In this document: positions 28,043-36,039 of the stretch, piece by piece | Numbering within the stretch: position 1 is the stretch's first letter | Layout of the letters: every line of letters starts with the position of its first letter | Source of the DNA: Streptomyces halobius | GTDB taxonomy: Bacteria; Actinomycetota; Actinomycetes; Streptomycetales; Streptomycetaceae | NCBI RefSeq assembly: GCF_023277745.1 | Contig: NZ_CP086322.1 | Span: 4,216,001 to 4,280,000 of the forward strand | Reading direction: 5' to 3' | Length of the DNA: 64,000 nucleotides | Program-made: the position numbers and the translations under genes | Notes under the pieces: generated by a model | Told to the model about the DNA's origin: nothing | Seen by the model: only the letters and a program-made list of their open reading frames with translations | The model's database searches: none

Positions 28043-28337
28043 GCGTGGCTCCCCCTCTGTGAGCAATGTGTCCTTCAGGAAGCGACGGTATCAACGCTTC
28101 CCCATTGAAGTTCCACCAACTTGAACTTGCTGGTCATGGGGCTGGTGTGGGCTGTCGGTCGTGTTCTCGTGCTGGTTGGTTTTGCAGGTGCGAGCCGGCA
28201 ACGTTTGTCGACGGTTTTGGGCAGCACTCGGCGATCACAGGGCTCGGAAATGTCGATGAGAACTAGCAACGCTGTCGACGCGCGAGGGCCGTGCCGAGGA
28301 GTGCTTGAGATTGTCGTCGCTCCCGCGATATGCCGTC
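28043..28337. other. Spacer between lipoprotein and vgb genes
   Basis: About 295 bp with no supported gene. Short frames on both strands lack ribosome sites. It should carry the promoter of the lipoprotein gene. Confidence 0.4.
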
Positions 28338-29237
28338 TCAGTGTGTGGTGAGGCGTGCGATCGTCCCGATCTCAAGAGCGGTCCACATTGCGCCGTCCGG
28401 GCCTTGAGCGATGCCGTGGGGTTCTGAGGACGGGCTGGGGAGATCGTGTTCGTCGATACGGCCGTCAGGAGTGATCCGTCCGATGCGATTGGCTCCCCAC
28501 TCGGTGAACCAGCAGTTCCCGTCGGTGCCGGCGGCGATGGCGTGCGGGCGTGACCCGGGGTCGGGAAGGGCGAACTCATCGATCTTTCCGTCCGGCGCGA
28601 TCCGTCCGATCTGACCGCTTCCGATTTCGACGAACCACAGGGCACCATCGGCGCCGGCTGTGATGCCGACCGGGGCGCTGGCAGGCGTTGGCAACGAATG
28701 GACGGTGACGACACCGTCGCTTGCGATAGCACCAATCGCGTTCGCCTGATTCATAGTGAACCAGAGCCGGTCGTCCGGGCCGGGGGCGATGGCTGAGGGG
28801 AAGGCTCCCGAGATCGGGAGGGGAAACTCGGTGACGTGACCGTCGGTCGTGATGCGGCCGATGCGGTCGGCGCTGGCTTCGGTGAACCACAGGGCGTCAT
28901 CGGGGCCCGCCGCGATCCCGAATGGCCCGGCATCCGAAGTCGGCAGTGGGAACGAGGCGATGTCTCCGGCTGTGGTGATGCGGCCGATGCGATGGCTGCG
29001 GAACTCGGTGAACCACAGTGCGTCATCGGGCCCTGCTGTGATGATCGACGGTCCACTGGAAGCCGGTTCGAGCTGGTAGGAGGTGTTGTCGCCGTCTGGT
29101 GTGACCCGGCCAATCCGTCCGTGATGGACCATGGTGAACCACACTGCGCCGTCTGGTCCGGCAGTGATTCCGTAGGGTCCGGCCTCACTGTCGGAAACGG
29201 AGAGCTCCATGATGGAAACGGTCGGACGATGCGGCAT
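28338..29237 (-). CDS. vgb: Virginiamycin B (streptogramin B) lyase
   Basis: The ATG at 29237 follows AAGGAAC and gives 299 aa, the family's usual length. Seven blades repeat the signature GITAGPDGALWFTE...IGRIT, forming the Vgb beta-propeller. The active-site blade residues expected from S. aureus Vgb are present: His and Glu in RPHAIAAGTDGNCWFTEWG and His and Glu in EPHGIAQGPDGAMWTALE. The enzyme linearises streptogramin B antibiotics by a Mg-dependent elimination at the ester bond, giving resistance. It lies beside IS and recombinase genes, which would help it spread, although actinobacterial homologues are often chromosomal. Confidence 0.9.
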   Translation of the reverse strand: MPHRPTVSIMELSVSDSEAGPYGITAGPDGAVWFTMVHHGRIGRVTPDGDNTSYQLEPASSGPSIITAGPDDALWFTEFRSHRIGRITTAGDIASFPLPTSDAGPFGIAAGPDDALWFTEASADRIGRITTDGHVTEFPLPISGAFPSAIAPGPDDRLWFTMNQANAIGAIASDGVVTVHSLPTPASAPVGITAGADGALWFVEIGSGQIGRIAPDGKIDEFALPDPGSRPHAIAAGTDGNCWFTEWGANRIGRITPDGRIDEHDLPSPSSEPHGIAQGPDGAMWTALEIGTIARLTTH

Positions 29238-29391
29238 GGGCGGGTTCCTTGGATGGCGGACGGTAGAAGTGCGCCTGCGGATGCTAGCCGGACAGTGACC
29301 CCCATGCTCCTGGATATTTCCGCGGCTGCAGCGGTCAGTCCGACCTGGGGCCGACGAATGCGGCACCTGGCCGAGGAAGGACCATGACAGG

Positions 29392-29625
29392 TCAGCTCGT
29401 GGCGGCGCCTTGCTCAGCTGCTCGTGCCCTGGTGCTGGCGAGCCGGTAGGAGTCGGTGCCGGTCTCGATGATGTTGCCACCGAACGTGAGCCGGTCCACG
29501 ATAGCCGCGCAAAGCCGCGGGTCGGTGAAGGTTTTCGTCCACCCATCTGGGGCTGGCACTTGTTCCCTCAGGAGGGTTGCTGCTGCCACCTGCCCGTATC
29601 GCCTTCCTGCGGTCCTCGTTGATTC
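29392..29625 (-). pseudogene. Remnant of IS21-type IstB helper ATPase
   Basis: On the minus strand the segment reads TFTDPRLCAAIVDRLTFGG followed by NIIETGTDSYRLAST, which matches the C-terminal end of IstB-like ATPases (VDRL...EI.GDSYRL). The Walker motifs and everything N-terminal are gone; the sequence loses resemblance near 29620 where the recombinase module begins. It marks an old IS21-family insertion at the module's left edge. Confidence 0.7.
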
Positions 29626-29689
29626 TCGTGGTGGCGCCCGGATTTTGAAGGTGCTGGCTTGACCGTTCAGGTGCGAGGAAGGTGTGCTG

Positions 29690-30763
29690 GTGGCCGAGGC
29701 GAGACTGCAGGTCATCGCGGGTGGGGGCGTCCCGCAGCAGCCGCTGGTCACGGACCCGTGGCAGTTCCAGTCCGCGTGCGTCGATGCGTTCGTCGCCTCG
29801 TGGCGAGCCCGTGGATTCAGCCCGGTGACCATCGACAACGACATCGGGCAGTTGGAGCGGACGCTCAAGGTTCTGGGGCGGCCTGCGTGGGAGGTGACGC
29901 CGGAGGACATCGACCGCGTGGTGGGCGACCTGGCCGTGCAAGGACGCAAGACGTCGACCCGGCGCGAGTATGTGCAGATCTTCAAGGGGTTCCACCGGTT
30001 CCTGCAGGCCCGCAAGGCAGCCGAGATCGAGGCCGCTTTCGGCGTCCGACTGGTGTGCCCGGTCGACGAGTTCAACGCCTCCCGTCATGTCGGAGATGAC
30101 TCGCCGGCCCTGCTGCCGCCTCCGACGCCGGAGCGGGTGGCTGAGTTCTTCGACTTCATGAAGCAGCGGATCGCGACCGCGCGAAAGTACGGACCCGCCG
30201 CGCGGGACTATGCGATGTTCCGGACGCTGTATCACGCCGGGCTCCGCTCGGAGGAGGCGTCGCTGCTGGAGAAGCCGGACCTGCACTTTGTCCGTGGACC
30301 GTTCTGCAAGCTCCATGTCCGCTTCGGCAAGGGAGCCCATACTTCCGGGCCGCGGCCGCGGTGGGTTCCCATGCTCGACGGGCTCGACCTGGTGCTGCGA
30401 TGGTTCCTGGAGGACGTGCGGCCCAAGTTCCCCGATTCGCCGGTGCTGTTCGCCGACGAGTCCGGCGGCTCCCTGCATCGCGGGACCATCCGCAACCGGC
30501 TGCGGCGTCTGATGGAACTCGAAGGTCGCCCCGCTGCCGAGTGGTTCAGCCCGCATGCCCTCCGACGAGCGTGCGCAACCCACAACTACGAACGCGGCGT
30601 CGATCTCGTCGCGATCCAGCAGATGCTCGGTCACTGGACAGTCAGTTCGACCATGCGTTATGTCAAGCCTCGGGAATTGCATCTAACGGGCGAGAAACCG
30701 CAGGTCGCCAGTTCACGGCAAGAGGTTGAGGGACTCCAACGCTACTACCAACTAACAGCCTGA
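29690..30763 (+). CDS. Tyrosine recombinase/integrase A
   Basis: The GTG at 29690 is preferred to the one at 29684 because AGGAAGG then lies 7 bases upstream. The 357-aa protein has a SAM-like core-binding domain (about 25-115) and a catalytic domain with all residues in place: R186 (AGLRSEE), H289-x-x-R292 (HALRRACAT), H315 (LGHWTVSS) and nucleophile Y324 (MRYVKP). It cuts and rejoins DNA through a 3'-phosphotyrosine link. Length and partner gene recall TnpA of Tn554. It is first in the recombinase module. Confidence 0.92.
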   Translation: MAEARLQVIAGGGVPQQPLVTDPWQFQSACVDAFVASWRARGFSPVTIDNDIGQLERTLKVLGRPAWEVTPEDIDRVVGDLAVQGRKTSTRREYVQIFKGFHRFLQARKAAEIEAAFGVRLVCPVDEFNASRHVGDDSPALLPPPTPERVAEFFDFMKQRIATARKYGPAARDYAMFRTLYHAGLRSEEASLLEKPDLHFVRGPFCKLHVRFGKGAHTSGPRPRWVPMLDGLDLVLRWFLEDVRPKFPDSPVLFADESGGSLHRGTIRNRLRRLMELEGRPAAEWFSPHALRRACATHNYERGVDLVAIQQMLGHWTVSSTMRYVKPRELHLTGEKPQVASSRQEVEGLQRYYQLTA

Positions 30764-30828
30764 TCAGGGAAGTTGCCCACACCATCCCATCTGATGCATG
30801 ATCTGCCCTCCAGAAGGGAGGGTCTGGA

Positions 30829-31932
30829 GTGGTGCATCAGCGCAAGGTGGCCCTGGCTGGGGCAGCTCATCTGGAGCTCGTTTCCGGGGTCGTCCAGTTG
30901 CGTCCTGAGGACGCGATGTTCGACGCGATGCTGCGGGGTTGGCGGGCTCAGCAGAAGTCGCGGGGGCTGCAGGACGAGACGGTTGACGACCGGGAACGGC
31001 TGGTCCGCCGGTTCTTCGAGTTCACGAATGAGTACCCGTGGCAGTGGACACCGGGTCACATGGATGAGTGGTCGGCCTCGTTGACTGGTGAGAAGCATCT
31101 GGCGCCGTCCACGATCCGCAGCTACCAGGGCGATGTTCGCCTGTTCACCGAGTTTCTCATCGATGCCCGCTACGGATGGGGGCCAGCTTGCGAGGAAGCC
31201 TTCGGCACCGGGCCGGTGGCGATCGCTCATGAGTGGAACACCCTCCCGCACCTGCAGGACTATGAGGGTGACCCGGAGGCGAGGCCGTTCACCCGCGAAG
31301 AGCTGCAGCGTTTCCTCGACTACGCCGACGACCAGGTCGATCGTGCCGTGAAGTCCAAGCGCAAGGGAGCCCTCGCTGCCTACCGCGACGCCACCCTCTT
31401 CAAGGTCATCTACGGCTGGGGACTTCGGCGGACCGAGACGTCCAAGCTGGATGTGGTCGACTTCGGGCGAAACCCGAAGGCTCCGCAGTTCGGCCGGTAC
31501 GGCACGCTCAACGTCCGCTACGGCAAAGCGAAGAAGGGCCAGCCGCCACGGCGCCGGAACGTGCTGTCGGTGATGGACTGGGCCGTCGACGCGGTCGCCG
31601 ACTACGTCGAGAACGTCCGGCCGCGATTCGGGTTCCCCGATCATCCGGCTCTCTGGATCACCGAACGCGGGGGACGCCTCCAGCCCGGTTCCATCAACGA
31701 CCGCTTCGAGGCATACAGGGATGCCCTAAAACTCCCAAAAGATCTAGTTCCGCACTCAATCAGACATTCTTACGTCACGCATCTGACCGAGGACGGGGTC
31801 GACCGGCGCTTCATCCAGCAGCAAGTCGGCCACGAGTGTGACAGCTCCACGGCCATCTACACGCACGTCAGCGACGACTTCGTGAACACTGCCCTGAGCA
31901 AGGCCCTGGCCCCGGCGTTCGCCGGCGTCTGA
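30829..31932 (+). CDS. Tyrosine recombinase/integrase B
   Basis: GTG start after GGAGGG. The 367-aa protein has an intact catalytic domain: R200 (WGLRRTE), H309-x-x-R312 (HSIRHSY), H335 (VGHECDSS) and Y344 (IYTHVS). Its N-terminal domain (about 20-110) binds core sites. It differs clearly from recombinase A, so the two are not recent duplicates; they probably act together on unlike ends, as TnpA and TnpB do in Tn554. It lies 65 bases downstream of recombinase A. Confidence 0.92.
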   Translation: MVHQRKVALAGAAHLELVSGVVQLRPEDAMFDAMLRGWRAQQKSRGLQDETVDDRERLVRRFFEFTNEYPWQWTPGHMDEWSASLTGEKHLAPSTIRSYQGDVRLFTEFLIDARYGWGPACEEAFGTGPVAIAHEWNTLPHLQDYEGDPEARPFTREELQRFLDYADDQVDRAVKSKRKGALAAYRDATLFKVIYGWGLRRTETSKLDVVDFGRNPKAPQFGRYGTLNVRYGKAKKGQPPRRRNVLSVMDWAVDAVADYVENVRPRFGFPDHPALWITERGGRLQPGSINDRFEAYRDALKLPKDLVPHSIRHSYVTHLTEDGVDRRFIQQQVGHECDSSTAIYTHVSDDFVNTALSKALAPAFAGV

Positions 31933-31947
31933 CGAGGAAGGACCGAC

Positions 31948-32718
31948 ATGAACGAAGCAGTCAAAACCGAGGTTCTAGCGGAACTCGACACGCTGCGGCG
32001 CGTGAGCGGTGTCGTCGCCGGCCACGCCGACCTGGTGCGCGAGTACTCGGCGGATGGCTCGGAGTGCCGGATCGTCTTCGCCGACCTGGCGGACGGCGAG
32101 GTCGTGGAACTGGTCCGCGGAGAGCGGGAGCTCGCCCGGTCCGGCGGCTACACCCTGGAGTGGAAAGTCTACGGCCACGACAGGCAGCAGGGCCTGGCTG
32201 CCGCGCTCGAAGCAGCGGGCTTCGAGCCCGACGAGGAGGAGCAGGTGCTGATGCTCCCGGTCGCCGAGGCATCATCGGCCCTCTTCGACACCTCGGGCTA
32301 CGAGGTGCGGCAGGTGACCGATGGCGCCGAGCTCGACGACTACGCCGAGATCTCCCGCCAGATCGGTCGGCGTAACGCGGACGAGGAGCATCGGCAGCTG
32401 GCTCCGCTGCTCGAAGAGCAGCCTGACGCGATGAGCGTGCACATCGCCTGTGCCCAGGGCGAGCCGGTCTCCTGCGGACGGGTCTACTTCCAGGCTGGCA
32501 GCCCGTTCGCCGAGCTGGCGGGCGCCCGGACCAAGACGACCCACCGTCGACAGGGCTTCTTCACTGCAGTGGTCGGCTCCCGGCTGCGGCAGGCCAGGGA
32601 ACGCGGCTGCAGGCTGCTGGTCACCGATGCGCTGCCCACCTCCGAACCAATCCTGCGCAAGCGCGGCTTCGAGGTGGTCACCTTCACCCGGCCGTACATC
32701 TTCGAGCCGGACAACTGA
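31948..32718 (+). CDS. GNAT-family N-acetyltransferase
   Basis: A 256-aa protein with GAGGAAGGA upstream of the ATG. The C-terminal half is a GNAT domain; its acetyl-CoA loop is THRRQGFFTAVVGSRLR (about 195-211), followed by LLVTDALPTSEPILRKRGF. The N-terminal half looks like a degenerate second GNAT-like domain. Only 15 bases follow recombinase B, so it is co-transcribed. It is either cargo (modifying a toxic compound) or a part of the module; the substrate is not readable. Confidence 0.82.
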   Translation: MNEAVKTEVLAELDTLRRVSGVVAGHADLVREYSADGSECRIVFADLADGEVVELVRGERELARSGGYTLEWKVYGHDRQQGLAAALEAAGFEPDEEEQVLMLPVAEASSALFDTSGYEVRQVTDGAELDDYAEISRQIGRRNADEEHRQLAPLLEEQPDAMSVHIACAQGEPVSCGRVYFQAGSPFAELAGARTKTTHRRQGFFTAVVGSRLRQARERGCRLLVTDALPTSEPILRKRGFEVVTFTRPYIFEPDN

Positions 32719-32817
32719 GCGCCTTGGTGCGCCGTCCGGAAGACGCGGCCCCGGCGGAAGTCGGCTCGGAGGACCGGGCCCGGGACTCGCGGGCCGACGA
32801 GAGGGAGGAACTCGATC

Positions 32818-33168
32818 ATGGTCGCCAAGCTCGACTACCGCTGGCACCTACGCAAGGTGATGGCGGACCGCGGGATGTTCTCCACCACCGACCTCATCCC
32901 GCCGCTGAAGGAACGCGGCATCTCGCTGTCGTCAAGCCAGGTCTACCGGCTCGTGGTCGAGCGGCCCGAACGGCTGAGCCTGAAGATCCTCATGGCCCTG
33001 CTCGACATCCTGGATTGCACGATGGACGACCTCATCGAGCCGATCGCCGCGGCTGGCACAGTGAGGAAGCCGAAGAAGGCCGCCGCGGGCGGCAGCGAGA
33101 CACCCGCAGAGGGGCTCGGCGGCCTGCGCCCAAAGCGAGCCAGGATCAGGGGTGTTGACCACCCGTGA
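32818..33168 (+). CDS. Small XRE/HTH_26-type DNA-binding protein 1
   Basis: This 116-aa protein has a helix-turn-helix covering about residues 8-75 (LSSSQVYRLVVERPERLSL is the recognition part, DCTMDDLIEP the closing helix) and a basic Lys/Arg-rich tail (RPKRARIRG). It matches the small Cro/C1-type regulators with MDDLIEP ending. Its stop overlaps the start of the zinc-ribbon gene (GTGA), so the two proteins are made together and probably act together on DNA. Confidence 0.8.
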   Translation: MVAKLDYRWHLRKVMADRGMFSTTDLIPPLKERGISLSSSQVYRLVVERPERLSLKILMALLDILDCTMDDLIEPIAAAGTVRKPKKAAAGGSETPAEGLGGLRPKRARIRGVDHP

Positions 33169-35582
33169 CTGCCCCGGACCATGACAGCCGCGCTGTCACC
33201 GACCCAATCAGCCTGGCCACTGACCTGATCACGCGAGTTGAGAAGGAACTTGGCCCCGAGACGATCCGGGCTGTGGTCACCGCAGTCGCCGGCGGACGGG
33301 CCAAGTCCCGCATGCTCGCCGCCGCGCTGGCCCGCCGCCCAGCGGTCTTGAACGACGGCCGGTCCCCGGCCCCCCGGGCCGTCGGCGACCTGCTTATCGC
33401 CCTACGCAAGGCCGGGGCCCAGGCGACCTCGCCACCGGTCTGCGCCGAGTGCGGCAAACACCTGCGCACGCTCCAACGCCGCGGCCAGGACTGGTACTGC
33501 GGAGTCTGCGGGCCCACTACGTTCGAACCCTGCACCGGTTGCGGAAAGACCCGACGCGTCTCCACACGAGACCGGGCCGGGAGACCACGCTGCGTGAGGT
33601 GTCGCGACATCGACGGACGGGACCCCCTTGCGGTGATTCGCGGCGTGATCGCCGGACTGGACCCGCATGCCGACCCGGACGTGGTCGCCGACGTGGTCCG
33701 CCACTCGGCACTGCGGCCCGCCAACCAGCAGAAGATCGCCTGGGCTCTGGAGGCCGACCCCTCGCTGCTGACCGGCAACGGACACCTCGCGCCGTTCCCC
33801 GTGATCCTGCGGCTGATCGACCGGCTCATCGACGCCGGAGTCGCCGGGATCGTCCGGCCTGCCTGTCCCCGCTGCCACAGAGCCGTACGCATCAGCAAGC
33901 CCCTCGACGGCCAGCGGGTCTGCCGCAACTGCATCGCCAAGTCCCGCGTCGAGGAATGCGCACGCTGCGGCACCCGCCGTGACCCGGCCACGCGAGACGA
34001 CCAGGGGCGACCGCTGTGTCCGAACTGCCTGATCACAGACCCGACCAACCTGGAAACCTGCATCGTCTGTGGCCGGCGGCGCCTGGTGAACACGCGGACT
34101 CCCGACGGGCCGATCTGCCCCACCTGCCGCCCGCTGCCGACGCTGGTCTGCTCGATCTGCGGCCGCACCGCCCCCTGCACCCTTTCCCGCCTGACCGATC
34201 GGCCCCGTTGCGGCGCCTGCGATCAACGTGAAGCCCGCTGCACCGGCTGCGGCTCCTTCCGCCGCGTCCACTCCGGCACCCCTCAGGAACCTGTCTGCGG
34301 CCCGTGCACGAAACCGGACGCCGAACTCTGGCGCCCCTGTCCTGTCTGCGGTCAAGCAGAACGACTACGTGCCCCAGGTCCTTGCCGCCGTTGTGTCCTC
34401 AAGCATCGGCTCGACGAACTCCTCGTCGGCCCGTCTGGCGCCGTCGCCCCGAAGCTACGAGCCTTGCACGAGGCCCTGGCCAGCACCGAACGGGCGGCAA
34501 CAGCGATCCACTGGCTGTCCGGCGGCATTGTCTCCACCGTCCTGTCCGACCTGGGATCCGGCCGCCGACCACTGACACACGAGGCCCTGGATGAGCTTCC
34601 GGACGGCAAGGTCGTCGAACACATCCGCAGCGTCCTCGTGGCCGCCGGCGCCTTGCCCTCGCGAGACGAGCAGATGATCCGACTCGAACGCGTGGTGAGC
34701 GATCTCATCAGCTCCCACTCCACCGCCGAAGGGCGCCAGATCCTCCACCGATACGCGACCTGGCATCTGGTGCGGCGTCTTCGCCACCGCACCAGCGGCG
34801 AAGACGTCACTCATGAACAGCTCGTCGTCGTCCGCCAGCACCTCCGGGCAGCTGTCATCCTCCTGGGCTGGCTCGCCGAGCAGGGCCTGACCATCGCCAC
34901 CTGCCGCCAGGCTGACCTCGAACGGTGGTTGACCAGCGATGACGCCCGCCTTCGCCAGGAGGCTGGGCACTTCGTCCGCTGGGCCCTCGCACGGAAGATC
35001 GCCAGCGACCTCAGCTTCCCCGCCGTGAAATGGACCGGCCCCTCCCGGCCCATGGACGACGAGGCCCGCTGGGCCACCGCCCGTCGTCTGCTGCACGACG
35101 ACTCCATCCGCACCGAAGACCGCCTGGCCGGGCTGCTGTTGCTCCTCTATGCCCAGTGGCCCTCGGCGATCTCCCGGCTGACTGTCGACCACATCGAGGA
35201 GACAGGCGGAGCGGTCCGCATCCGCCTCGGCGACGTTCCCATCGACCTGCCCGAACCTGTCGCTGACCTGGCCCTTCAGCAGGTCGCAGTTCGCCGCAGC
35301 CATGCCGTTCTTCCCCGCACAGCCTCGCCCTGGCTCTTCCCCGGCGGCCAGCCCGGCCGTCCGATCAGTGCCTGGGCGATGGGAGAACGACTCCGCAAGC
35401 TCGGCATCCGTCTCGCCCAGACCCGCTCGACTGCCCTGTTCCAGCTCGCCACCGAGCTGCCCGCCGCGATCCTCGCCCGCACCCTCGGCATCCACATCAC
35501 CGTCGCCGTCAAGTGGCAGCGGGCTGCCGCCGGAGACTGGGGCGCCTACGCAGCCGAGGTCAGCCGGAGGAACGGCTCGTGA
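33165..35582 (+). CDS. Zinc-ribbon / tyrosine-recombinase-fold protein lacking catalytic residues
   Basis: The 805-aa product has eight CxxC-n-CxxC ribbons between about residues 93 and 415 (first CAECG...CGVCG, last CPVCG...CRRC). A C-terminal 350 residues follow the layout of a tyrosine recombinase: SAM-like domain (HLRAAVILLGWLAEQGLTI), box I (AQWPSAISRLTVDHI), box II (TRSTALFQLATELPAAILA) and final helix (GIHITVAVKWQRAAAGDW). Aligned to recombinase B by eye, the catalytic Arg becomes Trp, the HxxR becomes non-catalytic, the second His becomes Ile and the Tyr becomes Trp. I infer a structural, DNA- or protein-binding partner of recombinases A and B rather than an enzyme. Confidence 0.75.
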   Translation: MTAPDHDSRAVTDPISLATDLITRVEKELGPETIRAVVTAVAGGRAKSRMLAAALARRPAVLNDGRSPAPRAVGDLLIALRKAGAQATSPPVCAECGKHLRTLQRRGQDWYCGVCGPTTFEPCTGCGKTRRVSTRDRAGRPRCVRCRDIDGRDPLAVIRGVIAGLDPHADPDVVADVVRHSALRPANQQKIAWALEADPSLLTGNGHLAPFPVILRLIDRLIDAGVAGIVRPACPRCHRAVRISKPLDGQRVCRNCIAKSRVEECARCGTRRDPATRDDQGRPLCPNCLITDPTNLETCIVCGRRRLVNTRTPDGPICPTCRPLPTLVCSICGRTAPCTLSRLTDRPRCGACDQREARCTGCGSFRRVHSGTPQEPVCGPCTKPDAELWRPCPVCGQAERLRAPGPCRRCVLKHRLDELLVGPSGAVAPKLRALHEALASTERAATAIHWLSGGIVSTVLSDLGSGRRPLTHEALDELPDGKVVEHIRSVLVAAGALPSRDEQMIRLERVVSDLISSHSTAEGRQILHRYATWHLVRRLRHRTSGEDVTHEQLVVVRQHLRAAVILLGWLAEQGLTIATCRQADLERWLTSDDARLRQEAGHFVRWALARKIASDLSFPAVKWTGPSRPMDDEARWATARRLLHDDSIRTEDRLAGLLLLLYAQWPSAISRLTVDHIEETGGAVRIRLGDVPIDLPEPVADLALQQVAVRRSHAVLPRTASPWLFPGGQPGRPISAWAMGERLRKLGIRLAQTRSTALFQLATELPAAILARTLGIHITVAVKWQRAAAGDWGAYAAEVSRRNGS

Positions 35583-35713
35583 GGCAGGCATTCCGAGAGT
35601 TCCAATACCCGAGTGCACCATTACGGCCCTCCGCGACGTTCATCGAGGATGCCTATCAAAAGGCCGTCGCCGGCACTCTGGCGGAGCTGAGCGGGAAGGA
35701 CAGCACGGCATGA
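35579..35713 (+). CDS. Microprotein (44 aa) joined by overlaps to both neighbours
   Basis: GTG at 35579 overlaps the TGA of the zinc-ribbon gene, and its own stop at 35711-35713 overlaps the ATG of the next HTH gene. Such double 4-base overlaps are strong evidence that this short frame is translated. The peptide (start MRQAFREFQYPSAP; end AGTLAELSGKDSTA) has a probable helix in its second half and no cysteine. I do not recognise it; a linker or assembly factor for the module is possible. Confidence 0.6.
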   Translation: MRQAFREFQYPSAPLRPSATFIEDAYQKAVAGTLAELSGKDSTA

Positions 35714-36024
35714 GGATCCGATGGCGCCTGCGGATGGCCGCTGCCCAGCGTGAGGTGTGGACCGGGAGCGAACTGCGGCGGCTGCTGGCTGAGAAGGCCG
35801 GGCTGGAACTGTCCTCGGCGTCGGTGTCCGCGCTGTTCACAAAGGAGCCATCGCAGGTGAAGATGACCACGCTGGCCGCGTTGTGTACCGCGCTGGAGTG
35901 CACCCCCAACGACCTGATCGAGGTCGACACCACCCCTGTCGAGCGGCCCATCGCACCCCCTCGGCCTGTCGCCGACCTGCCCAAGGCCGCCTCCGGCCGG
36001 GGCCGGTCAATGCCACCTCTGTGA
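35710..36024 (+). CDS. Small XRE/HTH_26-type DNA-binding protein 2
   Basis: A 104-aa HTH protein beginning with the ATG inside the stop of the 44-aa gene. The helix-turn-helix spans about residues 18-72 (LSSASVSALFTKEPSQVKM, then CTALECTPNDLIEV), the same family as the protein at 32818, of which it is a diverged paralogue. The tail is Pro/Arg-rich. It precedes a second zinc-ribbon gene, so the HTH + zinc-ribbon pair occurs twice in a row. Confidence 0.75.
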   Translation: MRIRWRLRMAAAQREVWTGSELRRLLAEKAGLELSSASVSALFTKEPSQVKMTTLAALCTALECTPNDLIEVDTTPVERPIAPPRPVADLPKAASGRGRSMPPL

Positions 36025-36039
36025 CGCCCGGCGGCCGTG

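Noticed and set aside
30745..31644. Minus-strand frame opposite recombinase B
   Set aside because: Recombinase B has an intact catalytic set; the antisense frame has no recognisable features.
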